Positions 28,846-39,013 of a DNA stretch of 64,000 nt are shown one piece after another. Source of the DNA: Clostridium fermenticellae. GTDB lineage: Bacteria; Bacillota; Clostridia; Clostridiales; Clostridiaceae. Position 1 is the stretch's first letter. The number at the start of each line of letters is the position of its first letter. A program made the position numbers and the translations under genes. The stretch spans positions 1,198,183 to 1,262,182 of the forward strand of contig NZ_CP032416.1 in NCBI RefSeq assembly GCF_003600355.1. The letters are read 5' to 3'. Under the pieces are notes generated by a model. The model saw only the letters and a program-made list of their open reading frames with translations. It was not told the DNA's origin and ran no database searches.

Positions 28846-31095
28846 ATGGCTAAAAAGGTAAAAATTCATCAAAATAATAATGATGTGAAGGGTATTGTAC
28901 TAGTTACAGCAGGTATACTTATGCTAATTAGTGTCTTCTCAACAGAGACATCGGGCATAGCTGGCAAATTTGTAAAGAAAATGCTGATAACTGCTGCTGG
29001 TTTGGGAGCTTTTATATTTCCAGCATTAATAATATTTATAGGTTTTTGCTATATAGCCAAAAAGAAAAAGATAAATTTCAGTCCAAAGTTTTATGGTATA
29101 ATGCTTTTTCTGATAAATACATTACTTTTTATACAAATGACTGTGATTGATAATTATTATATAGATAGTGATATTCAAGCTTCAATAAGGAAATTGTATC
29201 AATCAGATGATATAATTCACGCTGGAATTATAGGAATGATAATAGACATACCATTAATGAAGTTATTTGGCAAAGTTGGATGTTATGTGATTTTTATATC
29301 ATTATATATAATATCAATTATTTTAATGAGCAGGATTAGCATATATGAAGTAGTGGATAGTATAAGAAATTTCATTCACAAAGATGATGATGATGCTATA
29401 AAACTTATTGACGAAGAGCAGGAAGGTACTAAAAAGAGTGTTGATAGTAAAAGGGAAAAGTTTATAAAAAATATAAATAGTAAGATAAAAATACTAAATT
29501 TTATGAAGTCATCTGAAGGAGGAAAGGAAGATCGGAAGTTAGATGAACAAGAAGAGTATACGCATAACGAATATAGAAAACACCCTATAAATATTGAGTG
29601 TGCATCGGACAGAAAGGTTGATGCACCTATTCCTATGGATGATGAATTAAGTAGACGAATACAGAATATGACTACTAATACTACATATGAATTTCCAAAT
29701 TCAAATTTATTGAATACAAATTCACAATCTAAGTTGAATAAAGAAGATAAAAAAGAATTAATAGGCAACGCCAGTAAACTTGAAGAAACTTTGTTGAGTT
29801 TTGGAGTTGAAGCTAAGGTTATTCAAGTCAGTAAAGGTCCATCCGTCACAAGATTTGAAATTCAACCGAGCCCTGGAGTTAAGGTTAGTAAAATAGTAAA
29901 CTTAGCTGATGATATAGCACTAGGGCTTGCATCATCTGGAATTAGAATAGAGGCACCTATTCCTGGAAAATCAGCTATAGGAATAGAGGTCCCAAATAGG
30001 GAGCTCACACCAGTATATTTAAGAGAGGTTATTGAATCCCCCGAATTCAAAAATTCAAATAAGAATCTTGCATTTTGTCTTGGAAAAGATATAGCAGGTA
30101 ATTGTGTTATATCTGATCTTTCAAGGATGCCACATATGCTTATAGCAGGATCAACAGGATCAGGTAAGAGTGTATGTATAAATACTCTTATAATAAGTCT
30201 AGTATATAAATATTCCCCGGATAATGTAAAACTTTTAATGATAGATCCTAAAGTAGTAGAGTTAAGTATATATAACGGCATACCACATTTGCTTATACCT
30301 GTAGTTACTGATCCTAAGAAGGCAGCGGGAGCCTTAAATTGGGCTGTACAGGAAATGAAAAGAAGATATAAATTATTTGCTGGTAATGGTGTTAGAAGTA
30401 TTGAGAGTTATAATGAACTAGCCGGTCATAAAATTACTTTAGAAAAACTTCCTTTTGTTGTAATTATAATAGATGAATTAGCCGATTTAATGATGGTTTC
30501 ACCTCATGATGTTGAGGATTATGTATGTAGATTAGCGCAAATGGCGAGAGCTGCTGGTATGCACTTAGTTATAGCAACTCAAAGGCCATCTGTAGATGTA
30601 ATTACAGGTGTCATAAAGGCAAATATTCCGTCGAGAATATCTTTTGCTGTATCTAGCCAAATTGACTCAAGAACTATACTAGATAGTGCTGGTGCAGAAA
30701 AATTATTAGGAAAAGGTGACATGCTTTTTTATCCAGTTGGGGAGTCAAAACCAATAAGGATACAAGGCGCATTTATATCTGAAGGCGAAGTTGAAAGAGT
30801 TGTTAGTTTTATAAAGTCTACAGAAGAACCACCAAGTTACCAGAATGATATAATAGATCAAATTAGTACAAGTACTGATAGTAAGAATGAGTATAATAGT
30901 GATGAATTATTACAAGAGGCGATAAATATTGTTGTACAAGCAAATCAGGCATCTACTTCACTTCTTCAAAGAAAACTTAGAATAGGATATAATAGGGCGG
31001 CTAGGATTATAGACCAAATGGAGGCAAATGGAATAATATCTGCGAGAGATGGAAGTAAACCTCGAAAGATATTAATAAAGAGAGATGATATATAG
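28846..31095 (+). CDS. DNA translocase FtsK/SpoIIIE
   Basis: The translocase pumps chromosome DNA through the division or sporulation septum. The 749-residue protein has about four N-terminal membrane helices (to about residue 170), a charged linker, the alpha/beta motor with Walker A GSTGSGKSV and Walker B VVIIIDELADLMM, and a C-terminal winged-helix gamma domain (ASTSLLQRKLRIGYNRAAR) that reads orientation sequences. ATG 28846 follows GAGGTG; an in-frame GTG at 28834 belongs to that site. One or more FtsK paralogs may exist elsewhere, so the name spoIIIE is not certain. Confidence 0.95.
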   Translation: MAKKVKIHQNNNDVKGIVLVTAGILMLISVFSTETSGIAGKFVKKMLITAAGLGAFIFPALIIFIGFCYIAKKKKINFSPKFYGIMLFLINTLLFIQMTVIDNYYIDSDIQASIRKLYQSDDIIHAGIIGMIIDIPLMKLFGKVGCYVIFISLYIISIILMSRISIYEVVDSIRNFIHKDDDDAIKLIDEEQEGTKKSVDSKREKFIKNINSKIKILNFMKSSEGGKEDRKLDEQEEYTHNEYRKHPINIECASDRKVDAPIPMDDELSRRIQNMTTNTTYEFPNSNLLNTNSQSKLNKEDKKELIGNASKLEETLLSFGVEAKVIQVSKGPSVTRFEIQPSPGVKVSKIVNLADDIALGLASSGIRIEAPIPGKSAIGIEVPNRELTPVYLREVIESPEFKNSNKNLAFCLGKDIAGNCVISDLSRMPHMLIAGSTGSGKSVCINTLIISLVYKYSPDNVKLLMIDPKVVELSIYNGIPHLLIPVVTDPKKAAGALNWAVQEMKRRYKLFAGNGVRSIESYNELAGHKITLEKLPFVVIIIDELADLMMVSPHDVEDYVCRLAQMARAAGMHLVIATQRPSVDVITGVIKANIPSRISFAVSSQIDSRTILDSAGAEKLLGKGDMLFYPVGESKPIRIQGAFISEGEVERVVSFIKSTEEPPSYQNDIIDQISTSTDSKNEYNSDELLQEAINIVVQANQASTSLLQRKLRIGYNRAARIIDQMEANGIISARDGSKPRKILIKRDDI

Positions 31096-31209
31096 AATTT
31101 GTATTTGTGATTTAATAAGAATTTAATTTACTGCTTGTAAAAATTAATAAGTAGTTTTAAAATAAATTATATGTTGATTTTAATATACTATAATACAGGA
31201 GGAAATATA

Positions 31210-32544
31210 GTGGATGGCGTAAAGATTGGACTAGTAAGTTTAGGCTGTGACAAAAATAGGGTGGATTCAGAAATTATTTTAAGTGGTATTAAGGCTGAGC
31301 ATATTATAGTAAATGACCCTAGAGAAGCTGATATTATAATTGTAAATACATGTGGATTCATAGAGAGTTCAAAGCAGGAATCCATAGATACAATATTGGA
31401 AATGGCTGAATACAAAAGTAAATATAAATGCAGGCTTTTGGTTGCAACAGGATGTCTTACTCAAAGGTATGGTAAGGAATTAATTGATTTAATCCCCGAA
31501 ATAGATATACTTCTTGGGGTAAATGACTATGATAAACTGAGTGAAGCAATAGATAAGTGTATCAGTGGAGATAAGGAAAAATTCTACAGTTGTACATATA
31601 GTGATGTAAATATAAATGAAGGAAACAGAGTCTTGACTACCGGTTCACATTTCGCATATATAAGAATAGCAGAGGGATGTAACAATTTTTGTACCTATTG
31701 TATAATACCAAAAATAAGAGGGAAATATAGGAGTAGACAAATAGAGAGTATATTAAAGGAAGCGACTAGTTTAGCTAGGTCTGGAGTAAAGGAATTAATA
31801 CTAATAGCACAGGATACAAGTATTTATGGCATCGATATATATGGGAAAAGTGTACTTCACAAACTTATAAAAAGGCTTTCTTTAATAGATGGCATAGAAT
31901 GGATTAGGATTCTATACTGTTATCCTGAACAGATCACACAGGAGCTTATAGACGAAATAGAAAGCAATAAAAAAGTATGTAAATATTTAGATATACCGAT
32001 TCAGCACATAAGCGACAATGTATTAAAGGCTATGGGAAGAAAAGGTACCAGACAGGATATAATAAATAATATATATAAGCTTAGACAAAAAATAAAAAAT
32101 ATTGTACTCAGGACCTCTATTATAGTTGGATTTCCAGGTGAAACACAAGAAGATTTTGAAAAACTCAAGAAATTTATAAAGGATATTAAATTTGACAAAT
32201 TAGGAGTATTCAAATATTCTAAAGAGGAAGGTACTGCTGCTGCTTTAATGGATTGTCAGGTTTCTGAAGATGTAAAGGAAAGCAGAGAAGAAGAACTTAT
32301 GAGTATTCAACAACAGATATCAAAGAATATTAATGATTCAAAGATTGGAAAGACATATGAGGTTATAGTAGAAGGCAAAGAAGAAGAGTGGTATGGAAGA
32401 AGTTATGAAATGACACCTGAAGTCGATGGAATGATTTACTTTAATTCTAATAATGATTTGAAAATAGGTGAAATTGTAAAAGTGAAAATCACTCACGCTT
32501 TTGAATATGATTTAATAGGAGTTGAGTGTTATGAATCTTGCTAA
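31210..32544 (+). CDS. rimO: Ribosomal protein S12 methylthiotransferase RimO
   Basis: RimO adds a methylthio group to an aspartate of ribosomal protein S12 with radical SAM chemistry. Start GTG 31210 follows AGGAGG (444 aa); a longer frame starts at 31171. The N-terminal UPF0004 domain has [19 protein letters not shown] and ATGCLTQRY cysteines for one cluster. The radical SAM motif is CNNFCTYC ([17 protein letters not shown]). A C-terminal TRAM domain ends it. The SLGCDKN start distinguishes RimO from MiaB. It overlaps pgsA by 14 bases. Confidence 0.96.
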   Translation: MDGVKIGLVSLGCDKNRVDSEIILSGIKAEHIIVNDPREADIIIVNTCGFIESSKQESIDTILEMAEYKSKYKCRLLVATGCLTQRYGKELIDLIPEIDILLGVNDYDKLSEAIDKCISGDKEKFYSCTYSDVNINEGNRVLTTGSHFAYIRIAEGCNNFCTYCIIPKIRGKYRSRQIESILKEATSLARSGVKELILIAQDTSIYGIDIYGKSVLHKLIKRLSLIDGIEWIRILYCYPEQITQELIDEIESNKKVCKYLDIPIQHISDNVLKAMGRKGTRQDIINNIYKLRQKIKNIVLRTSIIVGFPGETQEDFEKLKKFIKDIKFDKLGVFKYSKEEGTAAALMDCQVSEDVKESREEELMSIQQQISKNINDSKIGKTYEVIVEGKEEEWYGRSYEMTPEVDGMIYFNSNNDLKIGEIVKVKITHAFEYDLIGVECYESC

Positions 32545-33118
32545 TAAACTTACAATACTTAGAATTATATTGGTTCCATTTTTTCTGATATTTGTCACTG
32601 TAAAGGATATACCATATGGCATACTTATCTCTATAGTCATATTTATTTTGGCATCTATAACAGATAAGTTGGACGGTTATATTGCTAGAAGTAGAAACCA
32701 AGTAACTAGTTTTGGCAAAATAATGGACCCGCTAGCAGATAAATTATTGGTCACAACGGCATTGGTATGTTTGGTTGAATATCACATAATACCTTCATGG
32801 GTTGCAATAATAATTATAGCTAGAGAATTTGCAGTCAGTGGACTTAGGACTGTTGCCGCTGCAGAGGGAAAAGTTATAGCAGCTAGTAAATGGGGAAAGG
32901 CAAAAACAGTTACTCAGATAATAGCTATAATATTAGCTTTGATAAATTTAAATTATAATCATGTTTCTTTAGGAGTACTAAAGAAATTTATTACATATCC
33001 ACATAAGTTTTTAAATATAACGACAGATGCAGTTATGGCGTTAGCTATAATAATGACTATAATATCTGGATTAGAATACTTTGTAAATAATAATGATATA
33101 TTTAAATCAAGTAAATAG
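32531..33118 (+). CDS. pgsA: CDP-diacylglycerol-glycerol-3-phosphate 3-phosphatidyltransferase
   Basis: PgsA makes phosphatidylglycerophosphate, the precursor of phosphatidylglycerol. The 195-residue membrane protein has the CDP-alcohol phosphotransferase signature D-G-x2-A-R-x8-G-x3-D-x3-D, seen as [10 protein letters not shown]...[11 protein letters not shown]. Start ATG 32531 lies inside the rimO 3' end and follows AGGAG. In B. subtilis pgsA also lies just upstream of recA, with cinA between; cinA is absent here. Confidence 0.96.
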   Translation: MNLANKLTILRIILVPFFLIFVTVKDIPYGILISIVIFILASITDKLDGYIARSRNQVTSFGKIMDPLADKLLVTTALVCLVEYHIIPSWVAIIIIAREFAVSGLRTVAAAEGKVIAASKWGKAKTVTQIIAIILALINLNYNHVSLGVLKKFITYPHKFLNITTDAVMALAIIMTIISGLEYFVNNNDIFKSSK

Positions 33119-33127
33119 ATTAAGCAG

Positions 33128-33165
33128 GGAGTTAAGTTTTTGAATTTAGCTCTCTATTTTTGTTT
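33128..33165 (+). terminator. Probable terminator after pgsA
   Basis: GGGAG-TTAA and TTTA-G-CTCTC form an imperfect stem around GTTTTTGAA, followed by a T-rich run. Confidence 0.6.
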
Positions 33166-33286
33166 AAAATATTATTTTATGTGTATAATTATAATGTTAT
33201 ATAACAATATCAATGATTTTAATGAGATTTTATGTTGAATAAATCCTATAATGCAGATTTGATTTAAATAGTTAAAATATACTAGG

Positions 33287-33315
33287 TTGACCAAATATAT
33301 AATGTATTATATAAT
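33287..33315 (+). promoter_or_regulatory. recA promoter
   Basis: TTGACC (33287-33292) and TATAAT (33310-33315) are separated by 17 bases, a near-consensus vegetative promoter. The SOS box begins eight bases downstream. Confidence 0.85.
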
Positions 33316-33322
33316 TATCTTA

Positions 33323-33334
33323 GAACAAATGTTC
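33323..33334. promoter_or_regulatory. LexA (SOS) box at recA
   Basis: GAACAAATGTTC is a perfect match to the Gram-positive LexA/DinR core GAAC-N4-GTTC, here with four A/T bases in the spacer. It overlaps the expected transcription start, so LexA binding would block recA initiation until DNA damage. Confidence 0.9.
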
Positions 33335-33387
33335 GAATAAATTCAATATATTATATATATCATATTTAGAGAAGGGAAGTGGCTGTT

Positions 33388-34461
33388 TTGGCAAATGTTA
33401 ATAACGAAAAATTAAAGGCACTTGATTCTGCGTTGATGCAAATAGAGAAGCAGTTTGGTAAAGGCTCTATAATGAAATTGGGTGAACATAGTACTCTTGA
33501 CTTAGATGCAATATCAACTGGATGCTTGGATCTTGATATAGCACTTGGAATAGGAGGTATTCCAAAAGGAAGAGTTGTAGAAATATTTGGCCCCGAATCA
33601 TCTGGTAAAACTACAGTAGCATTACATATAATAGGAGAAGCTCAGAAAGCTGGTGGAGCAGCGGCATTTATAGATGCTGAGCATGCACTTGATCCTGGGT
33701 ATGCAAAGATACTTGGTGTAGATATAGAAAATTTGATTGTATCTCAACCGGATACTGGGGAACAAGCACTTGAAATAGCTGAAGCACTTGTAAGGTCTGG
33801 AGCTATAGATGTTATAGTAGTTGATTCTGTAGCTGCGTTAGTTCCTAAGGCAGAAATAGAAGGAGAAATGGGAGATTCTCATGTTGGACTTCAAGCAAGG
33901 CTTATGTCTCAGGCTTTAAGAAAACTTACTGGATCTATAAATAAATCCAAATGTTCAGTAGTATTTATAAACCAGCTTAGAGAAAAGGTTGGTATTATGT
34001 TTGGAAATCCAGAAATTACACCTGGTGGAAGAGCACTTAAATTTTATTCTTCTGTCAGAATGGATGTAAGGAGAATAGACTCTATAAAACAAGGCGATGA
34101 AGTGGTAGGGAATAGAACTAGGATAAAGGTAATTAAAAATAAAGTTGCACCTCCGTTTAAACAAGCAGAATTTGATATAATGTATAAACAGGGAATATCA
34201 AGAGAAGGGAATGTTTTGGATGTTGGTGTAAGAGAAGAGTTAGTTCAAAAAAGTGGGGCATGGTTCTCATATAAAGAGACAAGACTTGGACAAGGAAGGG
34301 AAAATGCAAAGCAATTTTTAAAAGAAAACCCAAATATAATGTATGAGATAGAAAATACGATAAGAGAAAAATACGATCTTCCAATTATAAATCCTAAGAT
34401 AAATGAAGAGAGTAAGGAAAAACCTAAGAATAAAAAAGAAGATGTTGATCAAGAAAAATAG
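33388..34461 (+). CDS. recA: Recombinase RecA
   Basis: RecA drives homologous strand exchange and triggers LexA self-cleavage. The frame can open at GTG 33379, but that overlaps the GAAGGGA site. TTG 33388 gives better spacing and the expected [13 protein letters not shown] start (357 aa). Walker A is GPESSGKTT, Walker B is [12 protein letters not shown]-like ([13 protein letters not shown]), with [32 protein letters not shown] typical of the L1/L2 region and its surroundings. The lysine-rich C-terminus is normal. An SOS-controlled promoter precedes it. Confidence 0.98.
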   Translation: MANVNNEKLKALDSALMQIEKQFGKGSIMKLGEHSTLDLDAISTGCLDLDIALGIGGIPKGRVVEIFGPESSGKTTVALHIIGEAQKAGGAAAFIDAEHALDPGYAKILGVDIENLIVSQPDTGEQALEIAEALVRSGAIDVIVVDSVAALVPKAEIEGEMGDSHVGLQARLMSQALRKLTGSINKSKCSVVFINQLREKVGIMFGNPEITPGGRALKFYSSVRMDVRRIDSIKQGDEVVGNRTRIKVIKNKVAPPFKQAEFDIMYKQGISREGNVLDVGVREELVQKSGAWFSYKETRLGQGRENAKQFLKENPNIMYEIENTIREKYDLPIINPKINEESKEKPKNKKEDVDQEK

Positions 34462-34574
34462 AAGTTTAAATTAAAGAATAAGAATAAGATTTCTTTTAAA
34501 AAATATAGTATTTCAAATATAAGTTATGTTTATTATGGAATATCATATTAAATTAATAATATAACTCTTAAAAC

Positions 34575-34603
34575 TTGACAATAATAAAAATATAATATAA
34601 AAT
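34575..34603 (+). promoter_or_regulatory. Promoter of rny
   Basis: A perfect TTGACA (34575-34580) is followed after 17 bases by TAAAAT (34598-34603). The leader to the rny ATG is about 110 bases. Confidence 0.8.
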
Positions 34604-34723
34604 TAAGACAAATTCTGGTTTATCATTTATTTAAATAAATACCAATTGAATAAATAGGGCACCTTTTCTATGCTTACATATTTATCTGAAATATATACGC
34701 GGAAGAGCAAAGGAGGTGTTTGT

Positions 34724-36265
34724 ATGAATTCTATTATATATGTGATTATTACTGGTATAGTAGTAGCTATTGTTTTGTTAATAATGTTATACCTTATAAA
34801 AAATAAGGCTGAAACTATAAAATCGGAGGCTCTTGTAGAGTCTAATAGACTGAAAGAAGAAGCTAAGAGAGATGCAGAATCCAAAAAGAAGGAAGCAATA
34901 CTTGAGGCTAAAGAAGAAGTCCATAAATTAAGGGCAGATTTTGATAAAGAATCAAGGGATCGAAGAAATGAATCCCAGAGATTTGAAAGAAGATTAATTC
35001 AAAGAGAAGAACTTCTTGATAAGAAGAGTGATATGCTTGAAAAAAGAGATGAAAATCTTAATAAAAAACAGCAAAAAATTGATGAATTACAACAAAATGT
35101 AGAGCAATTATATGAAAGACAAAGAGAGGAACTTGAGAGGTTATCAGGGTTGACATCTGAGCAGGCTAAAGAAATATTGCTAGATGAAGTTAAAAGGGAA
35201 ATCAAGCATGAATCTGCAATTATGATTAAAGAAGTAGAAACAAAGGCAAAGGAAGAAGCAGACAAAAAGGCAAGAGAAATAATAACATGTGCTATTCAAA
35301 GATGTGCAGCAGATCATGTTGCAGAAACAACTGTATATGTTGTTTCTCTCCCTAATGATGAAATGAAAGGTAGAATAATAGGAAGAGAAGGCAGAAATAT
35401 AAGGACTCTTGAAACGTTGACTGGTGTTGATTTAATTATCGATGATACACCGGAGGCTGTTATTCTCTCTGGATTTGATCCTATAAGAAGAGAAGTAGCT
35501 AGAATAGCGTTAGAGAAGCTGATAATTGATGGAAGAATTCATCCAGCGAGAATTGAAGAAATGGTTGAAAAAGCTAAAAAAGAAGTTGAAAATAACATAA
35601 AAGAAGAGGGAGAGCAGGCAACTTTTGAAACAAGTGTACATGGCCTTCACTTAGAATTGATAAAATTGTTAGGAAGATTGAAATATAGAACTAGTTATGG
35701 CCAAAATGTATTAAAACATTCAATTGAAGTTGCATATTTAGCTGGTCTTATGGCATCAGAGCTTGGAATTGATCCTACCATAGCGAAAAGGGCAGGATTA
35801 CTTCATGATATAGGTAAAGCAGTTGATCACGAAGTAGAAGGACCCCATGCAATTATTGGATCAGAAGTAGCAAAAAAATATCATGAATCTCCTATAATTG
35901 TAAATGCTATTGCAGCTCATCATGATGATGTAGAGTCTGAATCGCTTGAAGCTGTGCTTGTTCAAGCAGCAGATGCTATATCAGCAGCAAGGCCTGGAGC
36001 TAGAAGAGAGACTTTAGAGGCTTATATAAAGAGATTAGAAAAGCTGGAAGAAATAGCAAATTCATGTGAAGGCGTGGAAAAGTCATATGCCATTCAAGCA
36101 GGTAGAGAAATAAGAATTATGATCAAACCAGAAGAAATTGATGATGCAGGAGCTTTGGAAATGGCAAGAAACATAGTAAAGAGAATAGAAAATGAATTGG
36201 AGTATCCTGGTCAAATAAAAGTAAATGTAATAAGAGAAACACGTGCGATTGAATACGCAAAGTAA
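34724..36265 (+). CDS. rny: Ribonuclease Y
   Basis: RNase Y is the membrane-anchored endoribonuclease that starts mRNA decay in Firmicutes. ATG 34724 follows AGGAGGTG (513 aa); the frame from 34670 is longer without a site. An N-terminal membrane helix (about 3-22) is followed by a long charged coiled coil (about 30-175), a KH domain ([19 protein letters not shown]) and an HD domain with the metal motif [12 protein letters not shown]. In B. subtilis rny lies near recA and spoVS too. Confidence 0.97.
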   Translation: MNSIIYVIITGIVVAIVLLIMLYLIKNKAETIKSEALVESNRLKEEAKRDAESKKKEAILEAKEEVHKLRADFDKESRDRRNESQRFERRLIQREELLDKKSDMLEKRDENLNKKQQKIDELQQNVEQLYERQREELERLSGLTSEQAKEILLDEVKREIKHESAIMIKEVETKAKEEADKKAREIITCAIQRCAADHVAETTVYVVSLPNDEMKGRIIGREGRNIRTLETLTGVDLIIDDTPEAVILSGFDPIRREVARIALEKLIIDGRIHPARIEEMVEKAKKEVENNIKEEGEQATFETSVHGLHLELIKLLGRLKYRTSYGQNVLKHSIEVAYLAGLMASELGIDPTIAKRAGLLHDIGKAVDHEVEGPHAIIGSEVAKKYHESPIIVNAIAAHHDDVESESLEAVLVQAADAISAARPGARRETLEAYIKRLEKLEEIANSCEGVEKSYAIQAGREIRIMIKPEEIDDAGALEMARNIVKRIENELEYPGQIKVNVIRETRAIEYAK

Positions 36266-36279
36266 TTGATTTTGTTAAT

Positions 36280-36328
36280 ATTCCTTTTAAATTTTGTAAA
36301 AGCTTTACAAAAATTAAAAGGAATTTTT
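36280..36328 (+). terminator. Terminator after rny
   Basis: ATTCCTTTTAA-TTTTGTAAA pairs almost perfectly with TTTACAAAA-TTAAAAGGAAT across a GC loop, with a T5 tail. Its 3' arm overlaps the likely sigma-H -35 of spoVS. Confidence 0.9.
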
Positions 36329-36345
36329 AATTTTATGTAGAATAG
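36317..36345 (+). promoter_or_regulatory. Sigma-H type promoter of spoVS
   Basis: AAAGGAATT (36317-36325) fits the sigma-H -35 consensus RnAGGAwWW. After 11 bases GTAGAATAG (36337-36345) fits RnnGAATww in all but the last base. spoVS is a sigma-H gene in B. subtilis, so position and motif agree. The segment TATGTAGAATAGTAT is tandemly duplicated (36334-36348 and 36349-36363), giving a second -10 at a wrong distance. Confidence 0.7.
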
Positions 36346-36426
36346 TATTATGTAGAATAGTATATTGTAGTAACAATAACAAGTAAAGTTAGATGATTAT
36401 TATAATTAATATGTAGGAGGTATATT

Positions 36427-36687
36427 ATGGAAGTATTAAAAGTTTCAGCAAAATCAAGTCCAAATTCAGTTGCAGGAGCCTTAGCAGGTGTTTTAAGAGA
36501 AAGAGGGGCTGCAGAGATACAAGCTATAGGAGCAGGAGCTCTAAACCAGGCTGTAAAAGCTGTTGCAATAGCAAGAGGTTTTGTAGCACCAAGTGGTATA
36601 GATTTAATATGTATTCCCGCATTTACGGATATTGAAATAGATGGTGAAGAAAGAACTGCGATAAAGTTAATTGTTCAACCAAGATAG
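36427..36687 (+). CDS. spoVS: Stage V sporulation protein S
   Basis: SpoVS is a small Alba-fold protein, probably nucleic-acid binding, needed for normal sporulation progress. The 86-residue sequence is highly conserved: EVLKVSAKSSPNSVAGALAG, GAGALNQAVKAVAIARGFVA and GEERTAIKLIVQPR. AGGAGG precedes ATG 36427. It has a sigma-H like promoter upstream and a strong terminator downstream. Confidence 0.97.
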   Translation: MEVLKVSAKSSPNSVAGALAGVLRERGAAEIQAIGAGALNQAVKAVAIARGFVAPSGIDLICIPAFTDIEIDGEERTAIKLIVQPR

Positions 36688-36697
36688 TATATAAATA

Positions 36698-36725
36698 AAA
36701 GGCTTGAAATTTCAGGCCTTTTTCT
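36698..36725 (+). terminator. Terminator after spoVS
   Basis: AAAGGC-TGAAATTTCA-GCCTTT is a self-complementary hairpin with one bulged pair, followed by a T run. Confidence 0.88.
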
Positions 36726-36779
36726 TAATATATGTGATAAAATTAAATTATACTTATATCAAAATATGTATAATTTAAG

Positions 36780-36807
36780 TTGACTATATTTTGCTCTGTG
36801 TTAAAAT
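36780..36807 (+). promoter_or_regulatory. Promoter of the ubiA-like/GT39/ArnE-like cassette
   Basis: TTGACT (36780-36785) and TAAAAT (36802-36807) are separated by 16 bases, about 45 bases before the first start codon. Confidence 0.65.
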
Positions 36808-36853
36808 GTAAAAAGGCATTGTATTATAGTTTTTGTATTGCAAGGAGGAAAAT

Positions 36854-37720
36854 ATGGACATAAAGGCGATATTACAACTTATGAGACCAAAACAGTGGAT
36901 AAAAAATTCATTTGTGTTTGCTGCCATAGTCTTTTCTGGTAATTTCTTAAATGGAAGGCTACTTTATTATAATATATTAACTTTTATTATATTTTGTTTT
37001 ACATCATCAACTGTATATATATTAAATGATATAGTTGATATAGAAAAAGATAAATGTCATCCAGACAAGAAAAAAAGGCCACTTCCAAGTGGACGCATTT
37101 CAAAAAGAACGGCTATTATATTTGATATTCTTATATTGTTTTGCGTTATATTTTTTTCTTATATATATCTAAACTTGAAAATATTGAGTATATTTTTGAT
37201 TTACATAATAGTAAATATATTTTACTGTTTTAAATTAAAGAATATAGTCATATTAGATGTAATGACTATAACCTTTGGATTTGTACTTAGAGTAGAAAGC
37301 GGAAGTCTTGCTTCAAATGTTCAGATTTCTCCATGGCTATTTTTATGTACAATATTGTTAGCATTATTTTTAGCACTTAACAAGAGAAAAAGTGAACTGA
37401 TAGCTTTAAAGGATAAAAGTTCATCGCATAGGAAGATATTAAAAGAATATTCTATAGATTATATAGATAGTATGCTTACTATAGTTACACCATCTATACT
37501 AATGGCTTACTGCCTTTATACATTTAGTTCAGTACAAAGTAAAACTATGATATTTACAATCCCATTTATATTGTATGGTATATTCAGATATCAGTATCTG
37601 ATGGATAAGGAAAATATAGGTGGAAAACCTGAAGATGTTTTTTTCAAAGACACTCCTTTTTTGGTTGATATATTGTTATGGGGAATATCAGTACTGATTA
37701 TAATATATTTGAAGTTATAA
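36854..37720 (+). CDS. UbiA-family polyprenyl-phosphate phosphoribosyltransferase (DPPR synthase-like)
   Basis: The family transfers 5-phosphoribose from PRPP to a polyprenyl phosphate, giving the precursor of lipid-linked ribose or arabinose. The 288-residue protein has about nine membrane helices. Diagnostic pieces are LMRPKQWIKNSFVFA, the first Asp-rich motif NDIVDIEKD at about residues 58-66 followed by CHPDKKKRPLPSG, and the late GKPEDVFFKDTPFLVD motif typical of decaprenylphosphoryl-phosphoribose synthases rather than menaquinone UbiA. ATG 36854 follows AAGGAGG. It touches the next gene end to start, forming a three-gene membrane cassette. The lipid and final sugar are inferred. Confidence 0.85.
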   Translation: MDIKAILQLMRPKQWIKNSFVFAAIVFSGNFLNGRLLYYNILTFIIFCFTSSTVYILNDIVDIEKDKCHPDKKKRPLPSGRISKRTAIIFDILILFCVIFFSYIYLNLKILSIFLIYIIVNIFYCFKLKNIVILDVMTITFGFVLRVESGSLASNVQISPWLFLCTILLALFLALNKRKSELIALKDKSSSHRKILKEYSIDYIDSMLTIVTPSILMAYCLYTFSSVQSKTMIFTIPFILYGIFRYQYLMDKENIGGKPEDVFFKDTPFLVDILLWGISVLIIIYLKL

Positions 37721-39013
37721 ATGGATTTTAATGATTGTAGAAAGGACCTAACAGTAATTATGAAAGTTGACGTAATTAAACGAAATAAATTTTATGAAAT
37801 TATTATGCTTATAGGTTTAGCTTGTTGTATACTATGGGTAACACTTGTAAATACTCAACCATTTTCTGATTTTGACTATTACTATACATTGGCGATTAAA
37901 ATAGCAAATGGAGGATCATGGGGAGATACGTATACTTCTGTAGGTTATCCTATAGTCTTAGGCGGCATATTTAGAATATTTGGAGCAAGTATACTTGTTG
38001 GAAAGATATTTAATATAATACTTACATTTATTTCAAATATTTTTTTCTTAAGTATACTTAAAAAGATACAGTTAAAGGAGAGAGAACGAAAGATAATATT
38101 TACATTATTTGTTATGATACCAAATAATATATTTTTTAATAGTGTTCTAGGCACTGAAATATTATTTACAACGATACTGCTTGGGATAACCATGTTATAT
38201 TTTAGCAAGATCAAATTAAGATATTTATTTATTGGTATTTTGACTGGAATAAATACAATGATAAAACCATTTTTCTTGGTATTTTTCTTTGCTGTATTTT
38301 TAGTGGATTTAATAATTCAAAAAAGGATTCTAAGGCCGATTTTAAATTCTCTTGTTATATTAGCTTTAAGTATACTAGTTATATCGCCATGGATTTATAG
38401 AAATACAAAGCTAATGGGACAGTATACATATGTATCTAATAATGGAGGTATTGTTTTATACATAAATAATAATTCTCAAAATAAAGCTGGAAGATGGATG
38501 GCTGCAAATAATGTAGAAAATTCAGTTGTTAAAACTAAAGAATATAAAACGGCAAATATGACGCAAAAGAATACAATGCTTAAAAATGCTGCTAAAGAAT
38601 GGATAAAAGATCATCCTAAACAGTTTGCTATACTTGGATTTAAGAGACTTTTTAATACATATTTTGTAGGTGATGATATAGTATATAGCGTTCATGGTGC
38701 GAATCTGAGTAAATTTATGAGAATAACTATATATTTAATTACGGGTATTATAAAAGATGTAATTTTTTTGTTTGGAATATTATATTTTTTATTATATGGC
38801 GTATATATAATTTTAAATTTATTTCATATTAGGTCTTTAAATATAAATAGATTTGATTTATACTGTGTAGTATTATTTTGCATGTTCACTTCAATATATT
38901 TTGTTACTGAAGGGCAGGGAAGATACTCATTTCCTGAAATATTTATGTTTGTATATGGATTTTATAACTTTTTAAAACTCATTATATGTAAATGCAAGGA
39001 GTTAAGTTTATGA
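37721..39013 (+). CDS. GT-C membrane glycosyltransferase (family 39/ArnT-like)
   Basis: The 430-residue polytopic protein (about ten or more helices) resembles the ArnT/PMT superfamily, which takes sugars from polyprenyl-phosphate donors outside the membrane. A likely catalytic acidic loop follows the first helix (SDFDYYYTLAIKIANGGSWGD, about 49-69), with VGYPIVLGGIFRIFG after it. A soluble loop of about 80 residues lies mid-protein. The start at 37721 abuts the previous stop and has a poor site; ATG 37760 with AAGGA upstream is a good alternative. Its 3' end overlaps the next gene by four bases. Acceptor is unknown. Confidence 0.75.
   Translation: MDFNDCRKDLTVIMKVDVIKRNKFYEIIMLIGLACCILWVTLVNTQPFSDFDYYYTLAIKIANGGSWGDTYTSVGYPIVLGGIFRIFGASILVGKIFNIILTFISNIFFLSILKKIQLKERERKIIFTLFVMIPNNIFFNSVLGTEILFTTILLGITMLYFSKIKLRYLFIGILTGINTMIKPFFLVFFFAVFLVDLIIQKRILRPILNSLVILALSILVISPWIYRNTKLMGQYTYVSNNGGIVLYINNNSQNKAGRWMAANNVENSVVKTKEYKTANMTQKNTMLKNAAKEWIKDHPKQFAILGFKRLFNTYFVGDDIVYSVHGANLSKFMRITIYLITGIIKDVIFLFGILYFLLYGVYIILNLFHIRSLNINRFDLYCVVLFCMFTSIYFVTEGQGRYSFPEIFMFVYGFYNFLKLIICKCKELSL

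Noticed and set aside
31210-33118. Overlap of rimO and pgsA as a possible frameshifted fusion
   Set aside because: Both proteins are complete with proper starts and ends; the 14-base overlap is ordinary operon packing.
34462-34574. Additional small gene or RNA between recA and rny
   Set aside because: Only AT-rich sequence and the rny promoter are visible; no ORF with a binding site and no stable hairpin.
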